Shown here piece by piece: positions 43,038-51,810 of a DNA stretch of 64,000 nt; position 1 is the first letter of the stretch; every line of letters starts with the position of its first letter. A program made the position numbers and the translations under genes. This stretch comes from a virus: positions 1 to 64,000 of the IMG/VR virus record IMGVR_UViG_3300046542_000335. One strand, written 5' to 3'. The notes beneath the pieces are model-generated. The model saw nothing but the letters and a program-made list of their open reading frames with translations, had not been told where the DNA came from and made no database searches.

Positions 43038-44528
43038 ATGGAACTCATTACAGGCGATATTACAGAGCCCCGCTTCCGGTACATTGGACGTAAGGGGATC
43101 TATCCGGTCATCGTGGATTACGACGATCTGTTTCGCCGTTTGGGTACCGAGCCAGTGTTGGCAAACGACATTGACCTGTCGACGGAGGAAGGTCGAGTCC
43201 GGTTTAACCGTCTTGTGTACAGTAGTTACGATGGTGACGTGTTCTCTAACGTTCCCTCCTGCCCCTGCCGTGAGACAAAAGGTGGTCACCTGGTTCATCG
43301 CCGGTGTCCGAACTGTGGTTTTGAATGCCTACCCGTTACTGAACAGAGTATTGAACCTCTGGTCTGGGTGCGCGTACCGGAAGGAATCCCTGGGTTCCTC
43401 AACCTCACCGTTTATACGCAGCTGCGCAAGAAGCTGTTAAAGAATGGATTCTCTGCACTGGATTGGTTCTTGGACCCGTCTTATCAGGCCTTGAAAGAGG
43501 ACTGTCCCGTTGAAGCTGTCGTTACCCGCATGGGTTTCAAACGTGGTCTAACCTCGTTCCATGACAACTTTGACGACATCGTTACTGCTTTATGCCGCAC
43601 ACGGACTTTCTTTGCCGATAAAGAAGGTAAGGAAATGCTGCGGTTTATCGAGTTTATCCGCAACAAAGTGTTCTGCCAATACCTGCCATTCCCGAGTAAG
43701 ATCGGGTTCATTCTGGAAACCGTAGGGGAACGAATCTACGCAGACCCGAAGATGGCGCCTGCGTTAAACGCATTGCTGTCCATTGCGAACACTGAACGTG
43801 CCCGCAAACGTTCCATGGCCCAAGTAGAGTCCCGCGTGGCTCGATCTCTGGCTAACCTGACGATGTACTATCAGGAGAACGAAAAGAACAAGATCTTCCC
43901 GAAGAAGGGGATCTTCCGCAAACTGGCCTACGGGGTGGATCCGCACTGGACTTTCCGGACGGTGATCACTTCCAAACACACGCCGCATAACCACGAAGAA
44001 CTCGACATTCCTTGGGGCACTGCGGTCTTAACGTTAAAACTTCACATTGCGAACAAATTACGTAGAGAAGGTTATACTCCCAACGAGATCTTCACCCTCA
44101 TCTACGATAACGTTCTACGAACTCACCACAAGCTGGAGCGAATCTTCGATCAGCTGATCGCGGAAACACCTGGCGGCAAAGGGATACCGTGTACATTCAC
44201 GCGATTCCCATCCCTGAAGCGTGGCTCTACTCAACGCTTCTACATCAGGACCATCAAGCGTGATCCTAACCAACTGAGTACCAGTATCTCGGTACTCTGC
44301 CTCAAGGCACCAAACGCCGACTTTGACGGCGACTACATGTCTGGTCAACTGGCGCTGGATAACTTCACAGCCCGCGCTTTCGATCGGATGGCACCTAGCA
44401 CTGGTATCATGGACTTGGACGTACCGTTCCAGGTGAGCGACCATGCGATGATCCCGGCTCCGGTATTGTCAACCATCAATGCTAGACTCGAGGAAGGGGA
44501 AGATCATTCTGTTGAATTGGAGGGCTAA
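43038..44528 (+). CDS. Non-virion RNAP beta' subunit, N-terminal part (phiKZ gp55-like)
   Basis: Catalytic half of beta' of the phage polymerase that works during infection. 496 aa. Seen: a zinc site of four cysteines C75, C77, C90, C93 (CPC...RRCPNC); a segment GIFRKLAYGVDPHWTFRTVI that matches [20 protein letters not shown] of bacterial beta'; and the invariant metal-binding motif NADFDGD at 426-432. The chain ends about 65 residues later; the rest of beta' is a separate gene at 57345. GAGAAG upstream of ATG 43038. It lies directly downstream of chmA, supporting non-virion identity. Confidence 0.93.
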   Translation: MELITGDITEPRFRYIGRKGIYPVIVDYDDLFRRLGTEPVLANDIDLSTEEGRVRFNRLVYSSYDGDVFSNVPSCPCRETKGGHLVHRRCPNCGFECLPVTEQSIEPLVWVRVPEGIPGFLNLTVYTQLRKKLLKNGFSALDWFLDPSYQALKEDCPVEAVVTRMGFKRGLTSFHDNFDDIVTALCRTRTFFADKEGKEMLRFIEFIRNKVFCQYLPFPSKIGFILETVGERIYADPKMAPALNALLSIANTERARKRSMAQVESRVARSLANLTMYYQENEKNKIFPKKGIFRKLAYGVDPHWTFRTVITSKHTPHNHEELDIPWGTAVLTLKLHIANKLRREGYTPNEIFTLIYDNVLRTHHKLERIFDQLIAETPGGKGIPCTFTRFPSLKRGSTQRFYIRTIKRDPNQLSTSISVLCLKAPNADFDGDYMSGQLALDNFTARAFDRMAPSTGIMDLDVPFQVSDHAMIPAPVLSTINARLEEGEDHSVELEG

Positions 44529-44533
44529 CAATC

Positions 44534-45157
44534 ATGGCGTACATTGTATCAGACGGTGACGCCGATGTGATACACGCATCGACACACGGGATGATGTCTC
44601 GCGCCGACCTGGAGTTCTTCCGGGATCGAGTGGACAGAGTCGCGCGTTCGGCGGGTAACTTTGCTTCACGTTACTTGACCCGAGCGAAAGAGGCGTTGGA
44701 CAACTTCGACTTCAGCTCCATCCGCGATCGTGTGGAAGGTATGCGGGATCGATTCGGGAGACGCTGGGATGAAGACCGCATTCTTCCCCTGGTAAACCTG
44801 GCCGATTTCCAGAACGCCAAACCACGCAACCGAGCGGTCGTCATGTCGAACCCACGCTACCGAGCCTTGTGGTATAAAGGTCAGGCAGATGGGTACGATG
44901 GTCTGTACGAAGACGACGAACGCGACAGTATCGGTCGTGAGCACGACATGTACCGTGAAATCATGAACGGTGCACACGTCGAAGGGGAAGAGGGCGAAGA
45001 TACTTTCGTCACCTACCTCGGAGTTGTGGACGAACACGGCGACGCCAAGTTCAACCAGAACGAGAAAGATACAGCTCGAGACATCTACAGAACTCTCGAA
45101 GAGATTCTGGACCGGGGCAAGCAAGACCCTGGCAGTCTCGTTCGCAAGACGTTGTAA
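44534..45157 (+). CDS. Hypothetical acidic protein, 207 aa
   Basis: Five bases after the RNAP gene, with TTGGAGGG upstream. Starts MAYIVSDGDADVIHAS. Helical, rich in Asp, Arg and Glu, with long charged helices (SIRDRVEGMRDRFGRRWDEDR). No cysteine or membrane segment. Cotranscribed with the RNAP beta' piece; a terminator follows. Function unknown. Confidence 0.55.
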   Translation: MAYIVSDGDADVIHASTHGMMSRADLEFFRDRVDRVARSAGNFASRYLTRAKEALDNFDFSSIRDRVEGMRDRFGRRWDEDRILPLVNLADFQNAKPRNRAVVMSNPRYRALWYKGQADGYDGLYEDDERDSIGREHDMYREIMNGAHVEGEEGEDTFVTYLGVVDEHGDAKFNQNEKDTARDIYRTLEEILDRGKQDPGSLVRKTL

Positions 45158-45163
45158 TGGACT

Positions 45164-45200
45164 GGGGAGCTTCGGCTCCCCTGACCCCTTTCTTTTTTTG
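45164..45200 (+). terminator. UUCG tetraloop terminator, second copy
   Basis: GGGGAGC-TTCG-GCTCCCC followed by TGACCCCTTTCTTTTTTTG; the same stem-loop and left flank as at 10204. Confidence 0.88.
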
Positions 45201-45238
45201 TCATAATAGGATGTATTCAACGACTGAGGTAGATTCCT

Positions 45239-45664
45239 ATGTCTACGAGCATCCTAGGTCTGGGCAAGGAAGGAGTCATCTCTGATATTGACATCAAGAT
45301 CGACTACCTGATGTGCACTTTCTTCTTCGCAAAACACAGCCAATCGACCCTGTACCGTAACAGCATCACTTCCCTGGCCAAGATCATCCAACTCTACGGA
45401 GACGATGACCTGACCATTCCGGGAGAGATCCAAACGGAACTACAGAAGTTCCTGGCCAAATTCTTCTCCTCCGCTCAAGTGACAGTCGACGTCGAGAACG
45501 ATGGCGATGATCCAGGCATCAACCTGAAAATTGAAGCGGTGGTGACAGATAGCACGCCTTCGGGTACCGTTAGCACAAGCATCGGTTACTCGTTGACGAC
45601 TCGAGACTCCGCACTCAAGTCGATCGTGAACGTTAGTAATGGCACCATTGTATACACCTCGTAA
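45239..45664 (+). CDS. Hypothetical protein, 141 aa
   Basis: ATG 45239 with GAGG upstream. Helical N-terminal half (ITSLAKIIQLYGDDDL), beta-rich C-terminal half rich in Ser/Thr/Val (TSIGYSLTTRDSALKSIVNVS). Could be a small structural protein. Upstream, TGTATTCA-ACGAC-TGA (45211) is a distant relative of the early promoter motif. No family recognised. Confidence 0.5.
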   Translation: MSTSILGLGKEGVISDIDIKIDYLMCTFFFAKHSQSTLYRNSITSLAKIIQLYGDDDLTIPGEIQTELQKFLAKFFSSAQVTVDVENDGDDPGINLKIEAVVTDSTPSGTVSTSIGYSLTTRDSALKSIVNVSNGTIVYTS

Positions 45665-45693
45665 CCCAAAACCCCGCCTATTAAGGAAGTAAC

Positions 45694-46290
45694 ATGTCTC
45701 AAGTAGAAACCGCAGCACCGATCGCCTTCCCATCGACCACCGAAGAACTGCGTGCCTTCGTTGCCGGGACCATGACCGAAGTGCTGAACATCCCTGAAAA
45801 CAAGGCCATCCAGGCTGAATCCCTGCTGGGCTTCCTGCTGGGCCTGGTTCAGGAACGTCGTGCCAAAGACGACCGTGCCCAGTTCCGTCCGGTGGTTGTA
45901 TCCACCTACTACCGCGGCGCTGCTCGTGCCACCTGCGGCGTGAAGGAAGGCGAGTTCTTCGTCCAGTTCGAAGAAGAAGCCAAGGACGCCGATGGCAAGC
46001 TGGTTCTGGAAGCGCACGACGTCAATGGCGTGTCGATGACCCGTCCGGTCTGGAAAGCCATGCCGCTGGAAGCCGGTCCCCTGGAAATGCTGACCAAGCT
46101 GGTTCTGTCCCAGCCAGTACAGCCAGGCCAGGTCTTCTACGTTACCACCGCAGCTGGCATCGAAGCGCACATGGAAGCCATGACCGACATGTTCCAGGCT
46201 ACCGACGCCACGCGCACCAAGCTGGACGGCGCCAGCAAAGAAGAACTGTTGGCCTCGGGTGAAGCGCAAGCCTTCGCCGAAGCTCAGTAA
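45694..46290 (+). CDS. Hypothetical protein, 198 aa
   Basis: AAGGAAG upstream of ATG 45694. Acidic, Ala/Glu-rich, helical with a beta-rich middle (FFVQFEEEAKDADGKLVLEAHDVNGV). Strong C-ending codon bias suggests high expression. Terminator follows. Function unknown. Confidence 0.55.
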   Translation: MSQVETAAPIAFPSTTEELRAFVAGTMTEVLNIPENKAIQAESLLGFLLGLVQERRAKDDRAQFRPVVVSTYYRGAARATCGVKEGEFFVQFEEEAKDADGKLVLEAHDVNGVSMTRPVWKAMPLEAGPLEMLTKLVLSQPVQPGQVFYVTTAAGIEAHMEAMTDMFQATDATRTKLDGASKEELLASGEAQAFAEAQ

Positions 46291-46308
46291 TTCGGCCGTA
46301 ACAATCAC

Positions 46309-46334
46309 AGCTGGAGGGTGAAAACCCTCCAGCT
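46309..46334 (+). terminator. Hairpin
   Basis: AGCTGGAGGG-TGAAAA-CCCTCCAGCT; a run ATTTTTTT starts 9 bases later and doubles as the spacer before the next start. Confidence 0.6.
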
Positions 46335-46350
46335 TGACAAGGATTTTTTT

Positions 46351-46995
46351 ATGACGCCTCAAGATCAAGCCAACCACACCTACCATGAAATCGTACGTCG
46401 GGGCCTGGAAGGCTTCGACAGTGCGGTAGAAGCCATCAACGCCGGTAGCTCTGCTCGTGTGCGTAACGTGCGGGAGAAGTACTTCCAGGCTGTCATACTG
46501 CCTATTCTCCGCAAGCGTGTGCGTAACGAAGTCTGCGAAGACCTGGGCGTCTGGTTGAACACGGCTGATGGCCTGCACAACCCGATGAACATCGTGGACG
46601 ATTCCGGCGCCCTGCTGTTTGTCTGCCCACCTGCCTTCATCGACCAGCAGCTTAACACAAAGCCGCCTGAGGGCCGTTTCACTACAACCCACCACGTAGT
46701 GCAGCAGCAAGCCGATATGATCGCCAACGGCGACATGCGCGGTATCATGGCTATCGAGGAAGGTATCTTTGAGGCCCACAAACCTCAGACCGAAATGCAT
46801 CATCGCGCTGATGCGATTATGTTGTTGGTAGATATTTACAAGTTCTACCAGATACCTATGGAAGAACTGCTCGGACCTCAAGCCAACGAGATCCTGGCAT
46901 TGGCCAACAAGCGCGATTCCACGAAAGTCGCTTTGCCCACCCCGCAACAAGAAGAGATCCATGACGAACCCTCAGACGATGACCTCATCTACTGA
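46351..46995 (+). CDS. Hypothetical protein, 214 aa
   Basis: ATG 46351 behind AAGGA; the longer frame from 46318 runs through the hairpin. Helical, with VREKYFQAVILPILRKRVRNE early and a charged, acidic tail (EEIHDEPSDDDLIY). It overlaps the SbcD-like gene by 35 bases, so the two are probably coupled. Function unknown; a partner of the nuclease is possible. Confidence 0.55.
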   Translation: MTPQDQANHTYHEIVRRGLEGFDSAVEAINAGSSARVRNVREKYFQAVILPILRKRVRNEVCEDLGVWLNTADGLHNPMNIVDDSGALLFVCPPAFIDQQLNTKPPEGRFTTTHHVVQQQADMIANGDMRGIMAIEEGIFEAHKPQTEMHHRADAIMLLVDIYKFYQIPMEELLGPQANEILALANKRDSTKVALPTPQQEEIHDEPSDDDLIY

Positions 46996-48148
46996 GACTC
47001 GCATCCTCCGCGTTAAGCTCAACGGTATAACCGCCGCCATCCGTCAAATAGATGAAGGTTATACCGTGGCACTTATCAGCGACGTCCATTTGGGACATGG
47101 ACGAGTCCACGCCACTAAAGTGATCAAAACCCTCAACACAATGTTCCCAGAGTCTCGGTTAGCCGGGATTGACATGGTGATGATCACAGGCGACCTGTTT
47201 GATAAACGATTGACCTACGACAGTGACGATGCGTTGCTGATCACCCGGTGGATCGAGATCTTCCTCCGCCTCTGCGCCAGACACAATGTCGCTGTGCGGA
47301 TTCTGGAAGGTACGCCTAGCCACGACAACAAACAGTCGCGTTGGCTGCCATTGATTAACGAAGTGTCGAACATCAACCTCGACATCAAGTATTACGGCAC
47401 GCTGGCGATTGATGAGTTGTACGAAGGAGGGCCTCTGGCGCTGTACGTGCCGGACGAAGTAAACCACGACGCCAGTGTTACCTGGATGCAGGTAAACGAG
47501 CTCCTGCGTCAACGTGGAGTCTCTCAGGTGCATTACGCGTTCATGCACGGCATGTTCACGTACCAAGAGCCAATCCGAACCGTAGTCAGCCATAACGTCG
47601 ACAACTATCACTCGATCGTGACCGAGCGGATCTACATCGGACACCACCACACCCACACCACCTGTGGGCGCATTACCGTACCGGGCTCCCCTGAGCGTTT
47701 GCGGCATAACGAGGAGGAGGACAAAGGCCACCTCCAGTTTACCATCGCAAAAGATTGGACCTGCCACAACGAACTCTTCATTATTAACGAAGATGCGACG
47801 ATCTTCTCGACCTTTGACCTTAAAGGCGTGCAGATCAAGGCAGCGTACAAGTTCCTTGAAAGTCACGAGCATCTCCCGCAGGGTAGCCATATCCGCCTGG
47901 AGATCAGTCGTGAAGATCCTGCGTATGCAGCCTTGGCTGAGATCAAAGCCAGGTTCCCTCAGTTCAACATCACGACCAAAGTGGTGGAAGCTGATGCCTA
48001 TACGCCAGACACCACTGATCTGATCGAACGGCCAGTCATCACGGCTATCCGTCCGGACACGATCAACGACCTCCTGTGGTCGCGTGTGAAAGATGTAGAG
48101 AAACCTGTCCTTGATTGTATCCAACGAATCCTTGCGGAGGCTGCATGA
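46961..48148 (+). CDS. SbcD/Mre11-like metallophosphatase nuclease
   Basis: Two-metal DNA end-processing nuclease, 395 aa. Motifs in order: ISDVHLG with D41 and H43; GDLFDKR at 77-83; GTPSHD at 117-122 in place of the usual GNHD/E; HGMF near 200; IGHHHTH near 230. This is the calcineurin-like phosphodiesterase core of SbcD, T4 gp47 and Mre11. No SbcC/gp46 ATPase partner is seen in the window. Likely role in repair, recombination or degrading host DNA. RBS AAGAG before ATG 46961. Confidence 0.85.
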   Translation: MTNPQTMTSSTETRILRVKLNGITAAIRQIDEGYTVALISDVHLGHGRVHATKVIKTLNTMFPESRLAGIDMVMITGDLFDKRLTYDSDDALLITRWIEIFLRLCARHNVAVRILEGTPSHDNKQSRWLPLINEVSNINLDIKYYGTLAIDELYEGGPLALYVPDEVNHDASVTWMQVNELLRQRGVSQVHYAFMHGMFTYQEPIRTVVSHNVDNYHSIVTERIYIGHHHTHTTCGRITVPGSPERLRHNEEEDKGHLQFTIAKDWTCHNELFIINEDATIFSTFDLKGVQIKAAYKFLESHEHLPQGSHIRLEISREDPAYAALAEIKARFPQFNITTKVVEADAYTPDTTDLIERPVITAIRPDTINDLLWSRVKDVEKPVLDCIQRILAEAA

Positions 48149-48345
48149 AGAATATCCCACGTCTGTATACCCTCAGACAACTGATCGCTACCACGGCGGG
48201 TGAGGAAGGCACTCGTGTCCTCATCAACAACCAGTGGGTCCCAGCCCGCCCTATGGGGTACGGTGGGATCGTTCGTCGCTTCAAGCTAGCCTGGAAGGTC
48301 TTCACGGGCAAAGCTGACGCGGTCACCTGGCCGGGTAACCAATGA
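48145..48345 (+). CDS. Small basic protein, 66 aa
   Basis: ATG 48145 overlaps the nuclease stop (ATGA) and has GGAGG upstream. Starts MKNIPRLYTLRQLIATTAG and has a basic C-terminal half (GGIVRRFKLAWKVFTGKA). No motif. Coupled to the SbcD-like gene, so it may act with it. Confidence 0.6.
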   Translation: MKNIPRLYTLRQLIATTAGEEGTRVLINNQWVPARPMGYGGIVRRFKLAWKVFTGKADAVTWPGNQ

Positions 48346-48364
48346 TCGCTCCTGGAGTGACATC

Positions 48365-49222
48365 ATGTCCTTAGAATCCGTCTCACGGGACCTCTTGACC
48401 AATCGAGCGGTTGGTCAGTTTCCCCTCTCCATCGCTACCTCCCTGGCCATTGAATCGCTGATCGGTATCTTCCCAGACGCCCCCAGCGAACATCCGCCTA
48501 TTCGGGACCACGATTCCCTCTGGGTTAATATGCGGACACTGATCCGTAACCTGTTGGGATCGCTCAAAACCGAGGACCGCAAACACCTGACCGAGCATAC
48601 CGTTGCCGAATACATCGTCAATGAGATGCGTACCATCGAGACGGTTTGCGTGGAGCATGGCGATGGACGGTTTGAAGTTGCCTTCTATAAGTGCAGCTAC
48701 ACAGACCTGTCCTACAGCTACAACAAGTCCATCCTCAAGGTTCCGTCCACCCCAGGTCAGAAGTTGTCCTGGGCATTTGAGGAGAACGTCCTCAAGGTAA
48801 TCGACGAAGAATACCAGGGCCATATCCCGTACTTGACCTTGACCCGGAAGTTTCCAGAAGTCCATTCAAGGGTGCTGTTGATTTCCCACTATCCTGTGGA
48901 TCTCCTACAGCGGTACAAGTTCGACAACCTCGCCTTGCTGGAAACCCACACAGGCGCCGTTAAGCCGCCGAACATGTGGAACACCAAGCTGAAGGACGGT
49001 CGAGAGCTGGAGCGCATCCCGTTTGATCGTATGACGTTACAGATGTTCGGTGACGGCATCACCTTCTCCCCGATGAATCTCAAGGTTCGTCAGAAGCTGG
49101 TGGAAATCGCCGAGAAGAACAAATGGACTCCGTTAACAACCAAGGAGTTCGTCATCTATTGTGTGGAACAGAACCGAGATCCGGCGCTTGAATCGCTGGT
49201 CAAAGATCTTTACCGCATTTAA
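48365..49222 (+). CDS. Hypothetical protein, 285 aa
   Basis: GGAG eight bases upstream of ATG 48365. Mixed alpha/beta; contains a Tyr-rich part (YKCSYTDLSYSYNKS) and a segment LTRKFPEVHSRVLLISHYPVDLL. No nuclease or ATPase motif recognised. It sits between nuclease and SSB-like genes, so a role in DNA metabolism is likely but unproven. Confidence 0.5.
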   Translation: MSLESVSRDLLTNRAVGQFPLSIATSLAIESLIGIFPDAPSEHPPIRDHDSLWVNMRTLIRNLLGSLKTEDRKHLTEHTVAEYIVNEMRTIETVCVEHGDGRFEVAFYKCSYTDLSYSYNKSILKVPSTPGQKLSWAFEENVLKVIDEEYQGHIPYLTLTRKFPEVHSRVLLISHYPVDLLQRYKFDNLALLETHTGAVKPPNMWNTKLKDGRELERIPFDRMTLQMFGDGITFSPMNLKVRQKLVEIAEKNKWTPLTTKEFVIYCVEQNRDPALESLVKDLYRI

Positions 49223-49281
49223 TTTTACTGTCCGTACAAATCAGTTGCACGTACGACCCTCCACTTTACAGAGAAGTATCA

Positions 49282-50073
49282 ATGTCCAACGGAAATGAGA
49301 AAGCCCGCCGCGATCCGATGTGCCTGGATGATAGCAAACTGCGCCTGTACGGTACCCCTATCCAGGACGGTGCCTACCCTCCAAGCCTTCGCATCAAGCT
49401 GATTGAAAACAATCCTTGTCTGGAAGTCGACCTCGGCATGAAAACCGAGAAAGGCTACCCGATGAAGATCGAGGGCCCGATGGATCCGCAGCAGTTCAAC
49501 ACCCTGTTGATCCTGCTCGAGAAAGTGGCGGCTTACCCGAACGCGATTTCGTTCGAAATGGAAAACTGGGGTCACCCGTTCATCTGGGACCGCGACCAGG
49601 GCAAATCCATTCGCTCCAAAGACCGCGTCATCATTTCGAAGACCCAGGTCCAGAAGCGCGAAGATGGCGTTGTTACCATCGCACTGGCAGCCAAGAAGAT
49701 GCAACTCGTCGAGTTCGTATTCCAGCCTGGCGAATTCCACCCGATCACTCAAGGCGGCCAGCCGGCTCCTCTGAAGATCACCTCGCCTGTTGCAGCGGCC
49801 GGTTGGGCCAAAGCGATCAGCGACATCTACAACACCAACTTCGCCATCAACTGGAAAGAACCTGAGTTCCAGAAGAAGAAACGTCTTGAGCGCATGCAGA
49901 ATGCTCAGAACGGTGGCGGGCAGCGTCAAGGTGGTGGCGGTAACAACTACAACCGTAACGGCAATGGGGGCGGCGGTGGTAACAACTACAACGGCGGTCA
50001 ACAGCAGCAACAACGTCCAGCTCCAGCTCCGGCGCCAGCGTCCGACAGCTTCGACGACGACATTCCGTTCTAA
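49282..50073 (+). CDS. ssDNA-binding-type protein with bacterial SSB C-terminal tip
   Basis: 263 aa, RBS GAGAAG before ATG 49282. Residues 1-205 form a beta-rich domain that I cannot place in the OB family by eye. Then comes a Gly/Asn/Gln-rich linker (GGGQRQGGGGNNYNRNG..., QQQQQRP) with an Ala/Pro stretch, and a final acidic tip SFDDDIPF. The linker plus DFDDDIPF-type tip is the signature of bacterial SSB, used to recruit host repair and replication enzymes. This phage protein has therefore very likely copied that docking tail. Acts at the fork or in repair inside the phage nucleus. Confidence 0.72.
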   Translation: MSNGNEKARRDPMCLDDSKLRLYGTPIQDGAYPPSLRIKLIENNPCLEVDLGMKTEKGYPMKIEGPMDPQQFNTLLILLEKVAAYPNAISFEMENWGHPFIWDRDQGKSIRSKDRVIISKTQVQKREDGVVTIALAAKKMQLVEFVFQPGEFHPITQGGQPAPLKITSPVAAAGWAKAISDIYNTNFAINWKEPEFQKKKRLERMQNAQNGGGQRQGGGGNNYNRNGNGGGGGNNYNGGQQQQQRPAPAPAPASDSFDDDIPF

Positions 50074-50111
50074 CGGATATAGCCAGTAAACCAAGGTATC
50101 TCGGACTAAGG

Positions 50112-50134
50112 TACAGGTCCCTCTGGGGCCTGTA
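50112..50134 (+). terminator. Hairpin after SSB-like gene
   Basis: TACAGG-TCCC-TCT-GGGG-CCTGTA; weak T-tract. Confidence 0.45.
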
Positions 50135-50174
50135 TCGAGGAATTTATGCCGTTCATGATAAAACTTTACAATGC

Positions 50175-50190
50175 TACATTATACTAGTGA
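50175..50190 (+). promoter_or_regulatory. Candidate early promoter of nvRNAP block
   Basis: TTTACAATGC-TACATTAT-ACTAG-TGA, almost identical to the chmA copy at 40779. It lies 22 bases before the gp68-like start. Confidence 0.65.
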
Positions 50191-50211
50191 CCACTCACCT
50201 AGGAGTCCGTG

Positions 50212-51786
50212 ATGGAATTTAAAATCTCTACCTACACCGAACGAAGTTTCTCCGCAGTCTCCCTGACTCGGGAACCCGGTACGGAAGGCGAGCTGTTCTT
50301 CCCAACCGGAGGATACTCTACTGCCCGTCCAAACGCTTCCGTTCGTGAAGATGATGAGATTGGGAGCCATCTGGACATGTTCGCGGAGATCAACCAGTTT
50401 CTCCAGAAGTACTTGTCCGAAGATCAGAAGGACCAGCTGTTCGCACACTACGAGAAGCTGGAAGGTATCTTTACTCAGTCCAACCCGAAAGACTGCAACA
50501 TCGACGACTTGACGCGAGCCATCATGCGGGAAGTCAACGGTATCTACAATATCGTGAAGTTCGATCAGTTGCGTGAATTCATCGTCACCAATCCGAAGAT
50601 CCGCTTGCCGCAAGAGCTGTCTGACGATTACGTGACTGAAGACAAGATCACCCCAACCTACAAGTCCCTGACCTACCGCCTCCAGGAATACATCGATCTG
50701 GTAGCCGGTGCGTTGGGACTCCGACTGATGATCCCAATCTGGGGTTTCTATCTGCCGATAGCAGGCAAAGAGTCAAACATCAACATGAAGGAGTTCACCT
50801 CCTACCAGTTGATCATGAACAGCAAGTTCTACAAGTCCACAGTGTTCTCTCGCTTGGATGTGTACGTACGGGCTAATCTCAAAGAAACCACCTACGACAT
50901 CACTGCGGCACTGAACTTCATGTCGTCGGAAGAAATCCCGACGTACCTGTTGGCATTGGCCGTAATCCGTAAACTGTCGATTGCTCCACTCTCTATTGAG
51001 CGTGAGCGCGATCACCTGATGAAGATCTTGTACAACTATATCGATGGCCGGTTTGACCGCATGGCTACCGAGTTCAAACAGCAAGTCGCCGAGAAGAAGA
51101 GCGGTGCTGGGCCAGTTGAGGATAACTCCTCTGTCTGGTCGATGTACAAGATGAAGGAAGCGATCACAGCCGGTGAGCTTACGCTGATCCAGCTGTACGT
51201 GAACGAGTATCACACTTGCGCGGCCGCAATCGATCCGAACTACATGCCGGACCGCTTGGCAGCTTCCATTGCGCACATCGCCACCATTGAAGACTTCAAC
51301 CCAACACGAGCCCAGAAAGGCTTGGCTGCTTGGATCATGTCTACTGTTATCGCCGGTGTGGTGATTGACATGTTCGACATGGAAACCTTGAAGAACAACA
51401 TGGCTATCGCGCAGACGATTCTCTGGGAATGGGGATTCCTGGATCTGGCCATCATGCTGACTGCCCGAAAGGACGTATCAGCGATCACCACTGAACTCAG
51501 CAAGGCTAAGGTTAGCCAAAGTCATCGTGACGTGTTGGACGTAATCAACCCGTACATGATGCCTGACCCAAAACGTGATGACCAACTCTTCATTGCCAAC
51601 TCGGCAGTGCGTGGTATCGAAGAGATCATCAAGGAGTTCATGCGATCCGATTGGTTCATCGACTGCCCGAAACAGCTGGCTGTAGAATACAACCGCGCTG
51701 ATCTTTCCGAATATCTGGACATCTCGCCTAGCGTCCGCAATCGCCTGGCAGAAATCCTGATTCGTCTGAATGATCACGTTCGCTAA
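50212..51786 (+). CDS. Candidate nvRNAP fifth subunit (phiKZ gp68-like)
   Basis: 524 aa; phiKZ gp68 is about the same length as I recall. ATG 50212 with AGGAG upstream. Mostly helical (DQLREFIVTNPKIRLPQ; IPTYLLALAVIRKLSIAPLSIERE), no enzyme motif, as expected for the fifth, promoter-recognition-linked subunit of the non-virion RNAP. It is followed by two genes, then beta C-terminal and beta' C-terminal genes, the same order as phiKZ gp68-gp74. Identity rests on order, length and fold type, not on a motif. Confidence 0.6.
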   Translation: MEFKISTYTERSFSAVSLTREPGTEGELFFPTGGYSTARPNASVREDDEIGSHLDMFAEINQFLQKYLSEDQKDQLFAHYEKLEGIFTQSNPKDCNIDDLTRAIMREVNGIYNIVKFDQLREFIVTNPKIRLPQELSDDYVTEDKITPTYKSLTYRLQEYIDLVAGALGLRLMIPIWGFYLPIAGKESNINMKEFTSYQLIMNSKFYKSTVFSRLDVYVRANLKETTYDITAALNFMSSEEIPTYLLALAVIRKLSIAPLSIERERDHLMKILYNYIDGRFDRMATEFKQQVAEKKSGAGPVEDNSSVWSMYKMKEAITAGELTLIQLYVNEYHTCAAAIDPNYMPDRLAASIAHIATIEDFNPTRAQKGLAAWIMSTVIAGVVIDMFDMETLKNNMAIAQTILWEWGFLDLAIMLTARKDVSAITTELSKAKVSQSHRDVLDVINPYMMPDPKRDDQLFIANSAVRGIEEIIKEFMRSDWFIDCPKQLAVEYNRADLSEYLDISPSVRNRLAEILIRLNDHVR

Positions 51787-51810
51787 TTAAGTAAGGAGTG
51801 GGAAAATATC

